A stretch of DNA of 40,253 nucleotides, from positions 1 through 40,253 of the forward strand of contig JAUXOH010000059.1 of NCBI GenBank assembly GCA_030682505.1, in the 5' to 3' direction. The notes beneath the pieces were generated by a model. That model did no database searches, was not told where the DNA came from, and worked only from the letters and a program-made list of their open reading frames with translations. This DNA is from Candidatus Didemnitutus sp. GTDB lineage: Bacteria; Verrucomicrobiota; Verrucomicrobiia; Opitutales; Opitutaceae. Positions 1 through 9,236 of the stretch are shown in pieces. Both the position numbers and the translations under genes were made by a program. Each line of letters starts with the position of its first letter. Within the stretch, counting starts at the first letter, position 1.

Positions 1-66
1 CTCTGAGAATCGACGGATTTCGAACAAAAAAATCTCGGGCGATCAAATCGTCGGGCACAAAAAAAA

Positions 67-88
67 CGCCGGCTCCGAAGAGCCGGCG
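67..88 (-). terminator. Rho-independent terminator downstream of the Lys-rich micropeptide
   Basis: 9-bp perfect stem cgccggctc/gagccggcg; minus-strand loop is C(UUCG)G, followed on the minus strand by a run of T (aaaaaa at 61-66 on +). Confidence 0.8.
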
Positions 89-116
89 GAGTTGTTGGAA
101 GAAAGACCCGTGAGGG

Positions 117-185
117 TTACTTCTTCTTCTTGCCGGCTTTCGCAGCCTTCTTGGCAGGTTTCTTAGCAGCTTTTTTCTTGGCCAT
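117..185 (-). CDS. 22-aa lysine/alanine-rich micropeptide MAKKKAAKKPAKKAAKAGKKKK (histone H1 tail-like)
   Basis: Read directly: ATG at 185-183, TAA at 119-117; absent from ORF track because of length; immediately followed by a strong terminator hairpin. Confidence 0.65.
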   Translation of the reverse strand: MAKKKAAKKPAKKAAKAGKKKK

Positions 186-321
186 GCGTGAATTTTTAGG
201 ACGAAACGCGGAATAACGCACGAAAAAAATTTTTGTTGGCTTGCGATTTTCACCCACGCGTTTGGTGGCAGAAAAGCGCAGCCGCGCAACGGGCGGCGGA
301 TTTTGCGCGCGGATTTTTTTT

Positions 322-2019
322 TCAACGCGCGTAAAGTTGCGCGAGTTCCTTCAAATAAGATGCGGTGCTTGCGAATTGTTCATCCAACTGCGCGCCGGTG
401 TAGCGCCACTGCCAATTTCCGGTTGGTTTGCCCGGAGTGTTGAAGCGCGCGTCGGAACCAAGGGAAAAAACATCCTGCAACGAGAAGATCGCGAGGCGGG
501 AAGCGCACGCATACGCCGCGCGGATGAAGTCCCACGCGATTTCTTCCCCGGAGATGCGGAGATAACGGCGGGCAAAGTCGCGTTCCTGCGCGCTGGCGGT
601 GCCATACCAGCCGCGGGTGGTGTCGTTGTCGTGCGTGCCGGGGTAGATGACGCTGTTGGGCGTCGCGTGGTGCGGCAGATAGCCGTTTTGCGCGGTATCA
701 CCAAAGGCGAACTGGAGGACGAGCATGCCGGGGAGTCCGGTTTGGCGGCGCAGCTCGTGCACCGACTCGGTCAGGTCGCCGAGATCCTCGGCAATGATGC
801 GGGCCTTCGGGAAAGCGCCATGAAAGGCGCGAAACAGCTCCAGGCCCGGTCCGGGCAGCCATGTGCCGCGGCGGGCGTTCTCGGCGGGGAGAGGAATGCT
901 CCAATAAGTGTCGAAACCACGGAAGTGATCGATGCGCACGACGTCATAGAGCGCAAAGGCGGCGCCCAGGCGCTCCTTCCACCAGCGATAGTCGTCGTTG
1001 CGATGGGTTTTCCACGTGTAGAGCGGATTGCCCCAGAGTTGGCCGTCGGCCGAGAAGTAGTCCGGCGGCACGCCGGCGACCGCGGTTGGCTGCAGGGTTT
1101 CCGGATCAAGTTCGAAAAGCCCGGGATTGGCCCAGGCATCGGAGGAATCGAGCGCGATGAAGATGGGAATGTCGCCGATGATCTCGATGCCGCGGTCCCG
1201 GGCGGCGGTGCGAATCAATTCCCATTGTCCGAAGAACAGATACTGGGTGAAGGCATGCTCCTCGATCTGGGTGGCAAGCTGGGCCCGGAGCGGCGATTTG
1301 ACCGCCGTGGTGTAGGTGCGCTCGGCGAGGGGCCATTCGGTCCACGAGCGGCCGTCGAAATGGTCCTTGAGCGCACGATAGAGGGTGTAGGCATCAAGCC
1401 AGGCGGCGTGCGTGCGCTTGAATTCCGCGAAATCACCGAAGGGGAGAGCGGGCCGGAGGGACTGGTAGTTGGCGAAGGCCTGTTGCAGCAGCGGCAGCTT
1501 GATCCGGTGGAGCGCCTCGTAATCGACCTGAGCGGTGGAGAGCTTGGTCAGCGGCAGGAGCGCGTCGGCCTCCAACAGCCCGGGGGCAACGAGCGCCTGG
1601 AGATCGATGAGATAGGGATTCCCGGCGAAGGCGGAGAAGCACTGGTAGGGAGAATCGCCGTAGCTGGTGGGCCCGAGCGGACAGATCTGCCAGTATTTGA
1701 GTCCGGCCTGCTGCAGAAAATCGAGAAAGCGCACGGCGTGGGCATCAAAGACCCCGACGCCTTGATCGCTGGGGAAGGCGGTGGGGTGCAGCAGGAGCCC
1801 GGCACCGCGTTGCGTGAGCCAGTTGAAAAGCGGCAAGGGCGCATCGCCCTCAGCGGGCTTGGATGAACGGGGGGCGGCGGCGGGTTTTTTCACGGGGAAG
1901 GGCAGGGAGGGCGCTGGCGTTGAAGGTGGATCAGGGGAGGCTAATTTGCCGGTGGGCAATGGTGACCGATTCCGGTTGATCGACACAAAATCAGGATTCC
2001 GGCCACCGCGCGGGATCAA
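322..2019 (-). CDS. malQ: 4-alpha-glucanotransferase (amylomaltase, GH77)
   Basis: 565-aa ORF with RGAGLLLHPTAFPSDQGVGVFD, YWQICPLGPTSYGDSPYQCFSAFAGNPYLIDL, VRIDHFRGF, IIAEDLG, YPGTHDNDTTRGW. Listed start is a TTG overlapping ggt TGA; true start may be downstream. Confidence 0.93.
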   Translation of the reverse strand: MIPRGGRNPDFVSINRNRSPLPTGKLASPDPPSTPAPSLPFPVKKPAAAPRSSKPAEGDAPLPLFNWLTQRGAGLLLHPTAFPSDQGVGVFDAHAVRFLDFLQQAGLKYWQICPLGPTSYGDSPYQCFSAFAGNPYLIDLQALVAPGLLEADALLPLTKLSTAQVDYEALHRIKLPLLQQAFANYQSLRPALPFGDFAEFKRTHAAWLDAYTLYRALKDHFDGRSWTEWPLAERTYTTAVKSPLRAQLATQIEEHAFTQYLFFGQWELIRTAARDRGIEIIGDIPIFIALDSSDAWANPGLFELDPETLQPTAVAGVPPDYFSADGQLWGNPLYTWKTHRNDDYRWWKERLGAAFALYDVVRIDHFRGFDTYWSIPLPAENARRGTWLPGPGLELFRAFHGAFPKARIIAEDLGDLTESVHELRRQTGLPGMLVLQFAFGDTAQNGYLPHHATPNSVIYPGTHDNDTTRGWYGTASAQERDFARRYLRISGEEIAWDFIRAAYACASRLAIFSLQDVFSLGSDARFNTPGKPTGNWQWRYTGAQLDEQFASTASYLKELAQLYAR

Positions 2020-3743
2020 TACCCGGCGGCGTGTCCGTCTTTGCGGCTTTCGCTGGCGCCAACATAGGTGGCGTTGGCGTGATCGCGATGGATGGCCTGA
2101 TAACCCCCGAAACCACCGTTGCCAATGCGGACGTTGTGGCCGCGTTGCATCAGCGCCCGCACGCTTTCATACGGCACGCCGCTTTCCACCTCCACGAAAC
2201 CACCGTCGGTCATTTTGGGATTATCGTAATCGGACGAGCCTTCGTGCTGCCAACGCGCGGCGTCGCCTGCCTCCTGGATGTTCATGCCCCAATCGATCAG
2301 GTTGCACACGATTTGGACGTGGCCCTGCGGTTGCATGGCCCCGCCCATCAAACCGAACGAGAGCCACGGCTTGCCGTCCTTCATGATGAACGCGGGGATG
2401 ATGGTGTGAAAGGGGCGCTTGCCGGGAGCGTAGGCATTGGCGTGCGCCGGATCGTGCATCACGAACATTTCGCCGCGGTCCTGAAAGGCAAAACCGAGTC
2501 CGGGCACGACGATGCCGCTGCCCATGCCCCGGTAGTTGCTTTGGATCAGCGACACCATGTTGCCTTCGGCGTCGGCGGTGGAGAGGCAGATCGTGTCGCC
2601 CTCTTGCAACGCGGGATTGCCGGCATCGTAGGAACGGCGGGCCCGTTCGCCGATCAGTTTGCGGCGCTCGGCGGCATACGCCTTGGAAAGCAGGCCCGGC
2701 AGCGGAATCCGGGAAAACTCCGGATCGGCGTAAAACTTCGCGCGATCCTCGAAGGCGAGTTTCTTGGCTTCGATCATGACGTGCAGCGCCTCGGGTGAGT
2801 TGTAGCCCATCGCCTTCAGGTCGTAGGCTTCCAGAATGTTCAGCATCTGCAGGGCCGCGATGCCCTGACCGTTGGGCGGCAGCTCAAAAACATCATAGCC
2901 GCGGTAATTCACCGACGCGGGCTCGACCCAGGTGGACGTGTGCTTTTCCAGATCCACCTTGCGCAGATGGCCGCCCTGGGCGCGCATGAACGCGTCGATC
3001 TGGTCGGCGATCTCTCCCTGGTAGAAGACCCCGCGGCCTTTCTCGCCCAACAGTGTCAGTGTGTTGGCGAGATCGGGATTCTTGAAGATCTCACCCTTGG
3101 CGGGGGCGCGTCCGCCGGGGGCGAAGGTGGCAAGGAAAGCCCCGGGAAGCTGGTCGGCTTGGGCGTTGCGCACGCCGATGTTCCAAAGGTAGCCGATGTA
3201 TTCCGTGACCGGAAAGCCCTCGCGGGCGTAGCGGATGGTCGGGGCGAGCACGTCGCGCATCGGCAATTTGCCGAACTTGGCGTGCAATTCGAACCACGCA
3301 TCGACGGTGCCCGGAACGGAAATGGGCAGGAAGCCGCGCGGCGGGATGTTGGTTCGGCCCTGTTGCTTCAATTCCGCCCGCAATCGCTCTGCGCTCAACC
3401 CCAGCGGCGAGCGACCGGATCCGTTGAGGCCGTAAAGTTTTTGGTCGCGGGCGCTCCAAACGATGGCGAAAAAGTCGCCGCCAATGCCGTTGCCGGTGGG
3501 CTCCATCAATCCCAGGGCGGCGTTGGCTGCGATCGCGGCATCGATGGCGCTGCCACCGGCCTTGAGCACGTCGAGGGCGATCTGCGTGGCCAGGGGGTGC
3601 GAAGTCGCCGCCATGCCGTGTTGGGCGATCACTTCCGATCGCGTGGCGAAGGCGCGGCCATTGACCCGGTCGGGCTGTGCGAAGGCCGCGCCAACCACGG
3701 TGAACACGAGCACGAGCCGCGAGGCAGAGCGAAGAAGGTTCAT
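2016..3743 (-). CDS. ggt: gamma-glutamyltransferase family protein, secreted
   Basis: Signal peptide; GGSAIDAAIAANAALGLMEPTGNGIGGDFFA; catalytic-region-like EGDTICLSTADAEGNMVSLIQSNY; GGAMQPQGHVQ. Confidence 0.9.
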   Translation of the reverse strand: MNLLRSASRLVLVFTVVGAAFAQPDRVNGRAFATRSEVIAQHGMAATSHPLATQIALDVLKAGGSAIDAAIAANAALGLMEPTGNGIGGDFFAIVWSARDQKLYGLNGSGRSPLGLSAERLRAELKQQGRTNIPPRGFLPISVPGTVDAWFELHAKFGKLPMRDVLAPTIRYAREGFPVTEYIGYLWNIGVRNAQADQLPGAFLATFAPGGRAPAKGEIFKNPDLANTLTLLGEKGRGVFYQGEIADQIDAFMRAQGGHLRKVDLEKHTSTWVEPASVNYRGYDVFELPPNGQGIAALQMLNILEAYDLKAMGYNSPEALHVMIEAKKLAFEDRAKFYADPEFSRIPLPGLLSKAYAAERRKLIGERARRSYDAGNPALQEGDTICLSTADAEGNMVSLIQSNYRGMGSGIVVPGLGFAFQDRGEMFVMHDPAHANAYAPGKRPFHTIIPAFIMKDGKPWLSFGLMGGAMQPQGHVQIVCNLIDWGMNIQEAGDAARWQHEGSSDYDNPKMTDGGFVEVESGVPYESVRALMQRGHNVRIGNGGFGGYQAIHRDHANATYVGASESRKDGHAAGY

Positions 3744-3882
3744 GGCCGGACGCTACCCCGCCGGTTGGTCGGGTCAATCGGCGAGCGTCTCGTCGGCGGA
3801 CGGCAGATTGGTCGGGAGCTCCGGGGTCACGCGGGGAGTGGAACAGCTCTGGCCCCGCCTTTCAACCCTGCGGAAGCGCGGT

Positions 3883-4683
3883 TCAGGCGGTGCGCTGGCG
3901 CACGGCCTCGAAGAGCGTGATGATCGTGGCCATGGCGACGTTGAGGGAGTCGGCCTGGCCCACCATCGGGATGCGCACCAAGGAGGAGCTGTTCTTCAAC
4001 CAGAAGTCGCTCAACCCATACTGCTCGCTGCCCATCACGATGGCGAGCGGGCCGCGGAGGTCGGCTTGCGTGTAGAGCAGCTTCGTATCGGGGGTGGTGG
4101 CGACGATGCCGATGCCGCGCTCGATCAGCCACGCGTGCACCGTGGCCGAGTCGGCAATAACCACCGGCACGGAAAACAGCACGCCGGTCGACGACCGTAC
4201 GACGTTGGGGTTGAAGACATCGGTGACCGCATCGCAGACGATGACGGCCCCGACCCCGGCGGCGTCGGCGCTGCGCAAAATCGTGCCCAAATTGCCGGGC
4301 TTTTCAATCGATTCGACCACGAGGAGCAGCGGTTGCGTGCCCAGCGAGAGCTCCGCCAGCGTGCGTTTCCACTGGGGCGCCACCGCCAGCAGGCCGTCGG
4401 GCCGGTCGCGGTAGGAGACTTTGGCAAAGGCCTCCTTGGAGAGCTCGGTCAATTGCGCACCGGCGGCCGCAGCCTGCTCGAGCAGGGCCGGTTCGTTTTC
4501 CCCGAGAAACCACTCGGCGCAGAAATAGAGGTCTTGCAGCGCCACCTTCTTCTCCAGTGCCCGCCGCACCTCGCGATAGCCCTCGACCAAGAACAGCCCG
4601 GATTCATCGCGCTCCCGACGCTCGCGCAGGCGCACGAGCTGCTTCACGCGGGGGTTCTGCAGACTGGTGATTTTCTCGGCCAT
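3883..4683 (-). CDS. TrmH/SpoU-family RNA 2'-O-ribose methyltransferase
   Basis: MAEKITSLQNPRVKQLVRLRERRERDESGLFLVEGYREV; SPOUT motifs ESIEKPGNLGTILRSADAAGVGAVIVCD, NVVRSSTGVLFSVPV, LAIVMGSEQYGLSDFWL. ORF-track start (4863) lies in an intergenic repeat; ATG 4683 preferred. Confidence 0.9.
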   Translation of the reverse strand: MAEKITSLQNPRVKQLVRLRERRERDESGLFLVEGYREVRRALEKKVALQDLYFCAEWFLGENEPALLEQAAAAGAQLTELSKEAFAKVSYRDRPDGLLAVAPQWKRTLAELSLGTQPLLLVVESIEKPGNLGTILRSADAAGVGAVIVCDAVTDVFNPNVVRSSTGVLFSVPVVIADSATVHAWLIERGIGIVATTPDTKLLYTQADLRGPLAIVMGSEQYGLSDFWLKNSSSLVRIPMVGQADSLNVAMATIITLFEAVRQRTA

Positions 4684-4693
4684 GGAAACGGTC

Positions 4694-4845
4694 CCCACGA
4701 AACACACGAAATGGACCAAAGAGCCAAACCAAACTTGCGGCGGCTGAAACCGGCGCCACCGGTCTGTGCCGGCCACGGAAGCGCAAAGGCGGAGTGGAAA
4801 TTGGCTTCCTCTGGCCGCTTTCGTGTCTTTCGTGTGTTTCGTGGG
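4694..4845. repeat. Inverted-repeat-bounded intergenic element (18-bp perfect arms cccacgaaacacacgaaa / tttcgtgtgtttcgtggg)
   Basis: Arms at 4694-4711 and 4828-4845, 116 bp between; spurious translations read KHTKDTK / HETHERHES / FVSFVCFVG / PLRLCASVAG, patterns I associate with dispersed junk in Verrucomicrobiota-type genomes (recollection). Confidence 0.6.
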
Positions 4846-6139
4846 CAAAAAGAAAAAATTCAACGACCATCCCTTTCCTTATCGTGCCGAGATCGAGTTC
4901 GAGATCGCGACGCTGACCAATCGCGGGGTCGGGCTGGGCCGCGTGGTGTTGCCGGACGCGGTGCCCGGGCAGGCGGGCGGCGGCTGGGTCGTGATGGTGC
5001 CCTTTACCTTGCCGGGGGAGCGCGTCCGCGCACGCGTCTACCGCAACCACAAGAACTACTCCGAGGCCGATCTGCTGCGGATTCTCACCCCCGCGCCCGA
5101 GCGGATTGCGCCGCGGTGCGCGCTGTTCGGCCAATGCGGTGGCTGCCAATACCAGCACCTCAGCTATCCCGCGCAGGTGAAATGGAAGCGCCAGCAGGTG
5201 GAGGAGCTGCTGCTCCACCTAGCGGGAGTGACTTTCGCCGTGGCCCCGGTCATCCCGTCGCCGCGCGAATTTGGCTACCGCTCCAAGATCACGCCGCACT
5301 TTCAATTGCCGCGCGACCGCGACGAAGCGCCGGGCGATCGCGTGCCCGCGGCGCCGCCCATTGGTTTTCTGAAACAGGGCTCACGCTTTGACCTCGTCGA
5401 TGTGCCGCGCTGCGAGATCGCGACCGACGAGATCAACGGGAAACTGACAACCGTGCGCGCCGACGCGCAGCGGAAGATCCAGGCGGGTGAATTCCAACGC
5501 GGCGCCACGTTGCTCTTGCGGCATGCGCAGGAGGGGGTCGTGACCGACCATGATGCGGTGATCCACGAAAAGATCGGCGACCTGACGCTGCGGTTCCTTG
5601 CCCGGGATTTTTTCCAAAACAATCCGTTCATCCTTCCCGCCTTCACGGACTATGTGCGCGGGCAGGCGGCGGCCAGCGGGGCGCGGTTTCTGGTTGATGC
5701 GTATTGCGGCAGTGGGCTCTTCGCTCTCGCGTGCGCGCCGGCCTTTGACCGCGTCACCGGCGTGGAAGTAAGCGAGACCTCGGTCAAGTTCGCCCGGGAA
5801 AACGCCACGGCCAACGGGATCGACAACGCCTCGTTCACGGCGGGTGACGCGGCGACAATCTTCGGTGGACTCGATCCGGCATTCGTGCCGGCCGACACCG
5901 CGGTGGTGATCGATCCGCCGCGCAAGGGTTGCGACGAGTCGTTTCTGCAGCAACTGATGGCCTTCGGGCCGCGCACCGTGGTCTATGTCTCGTGTGATCC
6001 GGCGACGCAGATGCGCGACCTCGCCCACTTCCTGGCCGCCGGTTACGAACTCACCGCCGTGCAGCCCTTCGACCTCTTCCCGCAAACGCGGCACCTCGAA
6101 TGCGTGATCACGCTGGTGCGCAATACACCGGTGGCGTAG
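4841..6139 (+). CDS. TrmA/RlmC/RlmD-family class I SAM-dependent RNA (uracil-5) methyltransferase
   Basis: CALFGQCGGCQYQHLSYPAQVKWK Fe-S cluster motif, FFQNNPF, VDAYCGSGLFAL, VIDPPRKGCDESFL, VVYVSCDPATQMRDL. Likely GTG start at 4841 (residue 26 of the 4766 ORF). Confidence 0.9.
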   Translation: MGKKKKFNDHPFPYRAEIEFEIATLTNRGVGLGRVVLPDAVPGQAGGGWVVMVPFTLPGERVRARVYRNHKNYSEADLLRILTPAPERIAPRCALFGQCGGCQYQHLSYPAQVKWKRQQVEELLLHLAGVTFAVAPVIPSPREFGYRSKITPHFQLPRDRDEAPGDRVPAAPPIGFLKQGSRFDLVDVPRCEIATDEINGKLTTVRADAQRKIQAGEFQRGATLLLRHAQEGVVTDHDAVIHEKIGDLTLRFLARDFFQNNPFILPAFTDYVRGQAAASGARFLVDAYCGSGLFALACAPAFDRVTGVEVSETSVKFARENATANGIDNASFTAGDAATIFGGLDPAFVPADTAVVIDPPRKGCDESFLQQLMAFGPRTVVYVSCDPATQMRDLAHFLAAGYELTAVQPFDLFPQTRHLECVITLVRNTPVA

Positions 6140-6145
6140 CCGGGA

Positions 6146-8683
6146 TCAGGTGCTTAACATCCGCTGCAGGACTTCGCGCAATTCCTGCGGACGCGGTGGC
6201 TTGCTCAGAACTGCATCGACCACTGAGGGTGCGTTGCCGTCCTGCTGCATGATCTTGCCCCAGCCAGTGAGCAGCACAATGCGGGCGTGGGGTGCCGTTC
6301 TTTTCAAGGCGGTGGCGAACTGGTTGCCATCCATGCCGGGCATGCCGAGATCGGTGAAGACGACGTCGAAGGCGCGGCCTTGCGCGGCAGCTTCGCGGTA
6401 GAGCCGCAGTCCCTCTTCACCCCCCCCCGCCACGGTCACGTCGTGGCCTTCATGGCGGAACAATGCCTCGAGGACGGTGCGCAACATGGGCTCGTCATCC
6501 ACGCAGAGGACACGACGGACCTCGCCGGCGGCGGCGCGGACGAACGGGTCGTTGGTTGCGGTTTGCTCATGCGCGGTGATCGGAAAAAACAAGCGCATGG
6601 TGGTGCCGCGACCCTTGGCGCTTTCGACGGCGATCCGGCCAACGTGACGTTCCATCACGCCAAAGACCATGGCGAGACCGAGGCCGGTGCCGAGCTGGCC
6701 CTTGGTGGAGAAGAAGGGTTCAAGGCAGCGCGCGCGCGTCTCCTCGTCCATGCCCACGCCGGAATCGCCAACGTCGACGACGACGTGGTCGTTGTCCACG
6801 CGGGTGCGCAGTGTGAGCGTGCCGCCCTGCGGCATGGCGTCGACGGCGTTGAGCACGAGATTGATCAACGCTTCGCGCAACTCGGAGTCGTTTCCGCTGA
6901 CCGAGGGAAGCCCGGGCGCAAACTCGGTGGCGAGATGGATCACCACGCCGCGCGCCTGCGGCATGTCTCGCCATCGCGGGCGGGTGAGTTCGATGACTTG
7001 CTCGACAAGATTCGTAAGATTGAAACTGGAGTGGGCGTCCTGCGTGTCGCGCGGACGGTAGAATTCGCGCAGGCGCGAGACGATTTTTGCAATGTCCCGT
7101 CCGGCGGTGAGCACGTGCCCGAGCTGTTTGCGTCCGTCGGGCGTCAGCCCCTGCTCATGCTCCAGCAGGATGGAGGAGAAGGCGACGACGGGGGTCAGGG
7201 TGTTGTTGATGTCGTGGGCGATGCCGCTCGCCATCTGGCCGAGGGCGCGCAGCCGCTCCTGTTGCATGACGGCGCGCTGGCTCTCGCGCAGCTCGGTGTA
7301 GGCCCGCTGCAACTCGGAGTAGAGGCGCGCCTGCGAGCCGGCGACGGCGACTTGCTCGGCCAGCATGCCGAGGAACTCGCATTCGCCGCTGGAAAACGCG
7401 GACACATTGGCGCGGGCGACGACGAGGAGGCCGAACAAGCGGCGCTCGACCATCAACGGCACGGAGACGACGGAGCGGAGACCGGCCGCGGCGAAATCAG
7501 CGAGCGGAAGAACACGTTGGTTGGCGGTATCGGGAAAATAGGTTTGGTGACCGGTGCGGCAATCAGCGAAGGCGGCCAGGCCGGGGAGAAAGGAGCCCTG
7601 CGGCGCGAGCGGATGCTCCGTGTCCGCCGCGGGGGTGCCGCGCCGCCGGGCGGCGGCGACAACGAGGCTGTCGCCATTGCGGTCGGTGACCGAGACGCTG
7701 CCGAAATCGACCGGCAGGCGCGCCTCGAGCTCGCCGAGCACGATGCGTACGATGCTGTCGAGGTCCTGGCGATTGGCGATGCCGTTGGCGATGCGGTTGA
7801 GGAGGCTGATGCGGGAGAGCTGTTGCTGGAGGGCGTGCTCGGCGGAGATGCGGACGGCGACCTGCTGGCGGAGCTCCGCGGTGCGCTCCTGCACGCGCAG
7901 ATCGAGCTCATCGCGCGCGGCACGCAGCGCGCCGTCTTGTTGCTCGATTTGATGGAGCATCGCGTTGAAACCATTGAAGAGCACGCCAAGTTCGGCGTCG
8001 TGCCCCTGGGGAGCGCGAACCCGGTAGTCTTTCTCCTCGGAAATGCGCCGGGCCACCTCGGCGAGTTCGGCGACGGGGAGGGAAACCACGCGCTGAAAAG
8101 CCGACGAAAGACCGTAAGCCGCGAGGACCGAGATCAAGAGCAGGGCACCGGCGATGACAAGGTAGCGTTGCAAGCGTTCGTCGAGCGAGCGGAGGTCGAT
8201 GGCGAGATGGAGCACCCCGAGAGTGCGATCGCCCCCACCGATGGGGTGGGTGAGTTCCAATCGACCTCCGGTAAAGCGCGGCTTCTCCGCGCCAACGAGC
8301 ACGGGCCGGGAAAATGACGGGGTGCCGGCGCGCCGGTAAAGCGCAAAGGGCGCTCCTTCGCGATAGAGCGTTGCTTCCATCACGTTGGGTTCACCGACCA
8401 AAGCCCCCAGCACCTCGGCGGCGGCGGCTTCGTCATTGAAGGTGAGGGCCGCGGCGGTGCTGTTGCCCACGATGGCCGCCAGGGTGCCGGCATTCTCGAG
8501 TGTGACGCGGCGAAACGTCAGCACATCGTGCAGGATGAAGCCGGTGCAGGCGAGCGCGAGGGCGAAGCAGCTCGTGCCCGTGATGATCAGGGTCAACTTG
8601 CGCTTGATCGAGAGGCGGCGAAACGAACTCGGCAGACGGGAGAGCACGGTATTGCTAGGAAGGACGATCCACTTGGCGGGCAA
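6146..8683 (-). CDS. Hybrid sensor histidine kinase: CHASE8-like sensor - HAMP - GAF - HisKA - HATPase_c - REC
   Basis: Two TMs flanking ALTFNDEAAAAEVLGALVGEPNVMEATLYREGAPFALY; HAMP; GAF; SGIAHDINNTLTPV H-box; NLVLNAVDAMPQGG, GDSGVGMDEE, GTGLGLAMVFG; C-terminal VLCVDDEPMLR...VFTDLGMPGMDG...LSKPPRP receiver. Confidence 0.92.
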   Translation of the reverse strand: MPAKWIVLPSNTVLSRLPSSFRRLSIKRKLTLIITGTSCFALALACTGFILHDVLTFRRVTLENAGTLAAIVGNSTAAALTFNDEAAAAEVLGALVGEPNVMEATLYREGAPFALYRRAGTPSFSRPVLVGAEKPRFTGGRLELTHPIGGGDRTLGVLHLAIDLRSLDERLQRYLVIAGALLLISVLAAYGLSSAFQRVVSLPVAELAEVARRISEEKDYRVRAPQGHDAELGVLFNGFNAMLHQIEQQDGALRAARDELDLRVQERTAELRQQVAVRISAEHALQQQLSRISLLNRIANGIANRQDLDSIVRIVLGELEARLPVDFGSVSVTDRNGDSLVVAAARRRGTPAADTEHPLAPQGSFLPGLAAFADCRTGHQTYFPDTANQRVLPLADFAAAGLRSVVSVPLMVERRLFGLLVVARANVSAFSSGECEFLGMLAEQVAVAGSQARLYSELQRAYTELRESQRAVMQQERLRALGQMASGIAHDINNTLTPVVAFSSILLEHEQGLTPDGRKQLGHVLTAGRDIAKIVSRLREFYRPRDTQDAHSSFNLTNLVEQVIELTRPRWRDMPQARGVVIHLATEFAPGLPSVSGNDSELREALINLVLNAVDAMPQGGTLTLRTRVDNDHVVVDVGDSGVGMDEETRARCLEPFFSTKGQLGTGLGLAMVFGVMERHVGRIAVESAKGRGTTMRLFFPITAHEQTATNDPFVRAAAGEVRRVLCVDDEPMLRTVLEALFRHEGHDVTVAGGGEEGLRLYREAAAQGRAFDVVFTDLGMPGMDGNQFATALKRTAPHARIVLLTGWGKIMQQDGNAPSVVDAVLSKPPRPQELREVLQRMLST

Positions 8684-9236
8684 GACTCAGGAGCTTGGAA
8701 CTCAGGTTGAGTCCGGCGGCGTTGGCGTTGCCGAGGTTGATCTCGAAGCGGACCTTGTTCCGTTCCATGACGAAGCGGATCATGCCGCCGCTTGAGAGAA
8801 GGCTGGCGTCGTTGCCGGCCACCAGGGCCGGACTGCGCGCCTTGCGCAAGGCGGCAAGGTGCTGGGTCATGCGCGACTGCTCGGAGTCGCTGATGAAGAT
8901 GACCTGGCACGAGGCGAGGTCTTCGGCTCGGCTGCCGTGCGCGATCTCAAAGGCGCGCCCCTCCCATTTCTGACCGGCCACGACTTCCGCAAGATCATTC
9001 TGGAAGGGGTCCTCGCCGAGGATGCCAATGCGGATCGGCGCCGTGGCGTCGGGGAAAGCGTGGGCCGGCCAAGTGACATATTTGGCGAAGTTGAAGAGGA
9101 AGGCCGCCTTGACCTGATATTCCGTGGCAGACGGCGTCGCACCAAGGCGGCCAAGGCCCAGCAGCAGCATCGCGATCCACAGGAGGAGACGGCGATCTCG
9201 TCCCGTTCGGTGTCTTGCGACCGGATCAGTAATCAT
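8655..9236 (-). CDS. YfiR family periplasmic protein (DUF4154)
   Basis: Signal sequence then EYQVKAAFLFNFAKYVTWPAHAFPDATAPIRIGILGEDPF...GRAFEIAHGS...CQVIFISDSEQSR; ATG 9236 overlaps the upstream receptor stop. Confidence 0.9.
   Translation of the reverse strand: MITDPVARHRTGRDRRLLLWIAMLLLGLGRLGATPSATEYQVKAAFLFNFAKYVTWPAHAFPDATAPIRIGILGEDPFQNDLAEVVAGQKWEGRAFEIAHGSRAEDLASCQVIFISDSEQSRMTQHLAALRKARSPALVAGNDASLLSSGGMIRFVMERNKVRFEINLGNANAAGLNLSSKLLSLARQVDRPS

Noticed and set aside
241-1866. 541-aa plus-strand ORF
   Set aside because: Antisense shadow of malQ; low-complexity Gly/Arg/Glu composition typical of GC-rich opposite frames.
3463-5391. 642-aa plus-strand ORF spanning ggt, trmH and the start of the methyltransferase
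   Set aside because: Crosses several well-supported genes on both strands with no recognisable domain; shadow ORF.
6287-8317. 676-aa plus-strand ORF
   Set aside because: Antisense to the hybrid kinase; no domain, biased composition.
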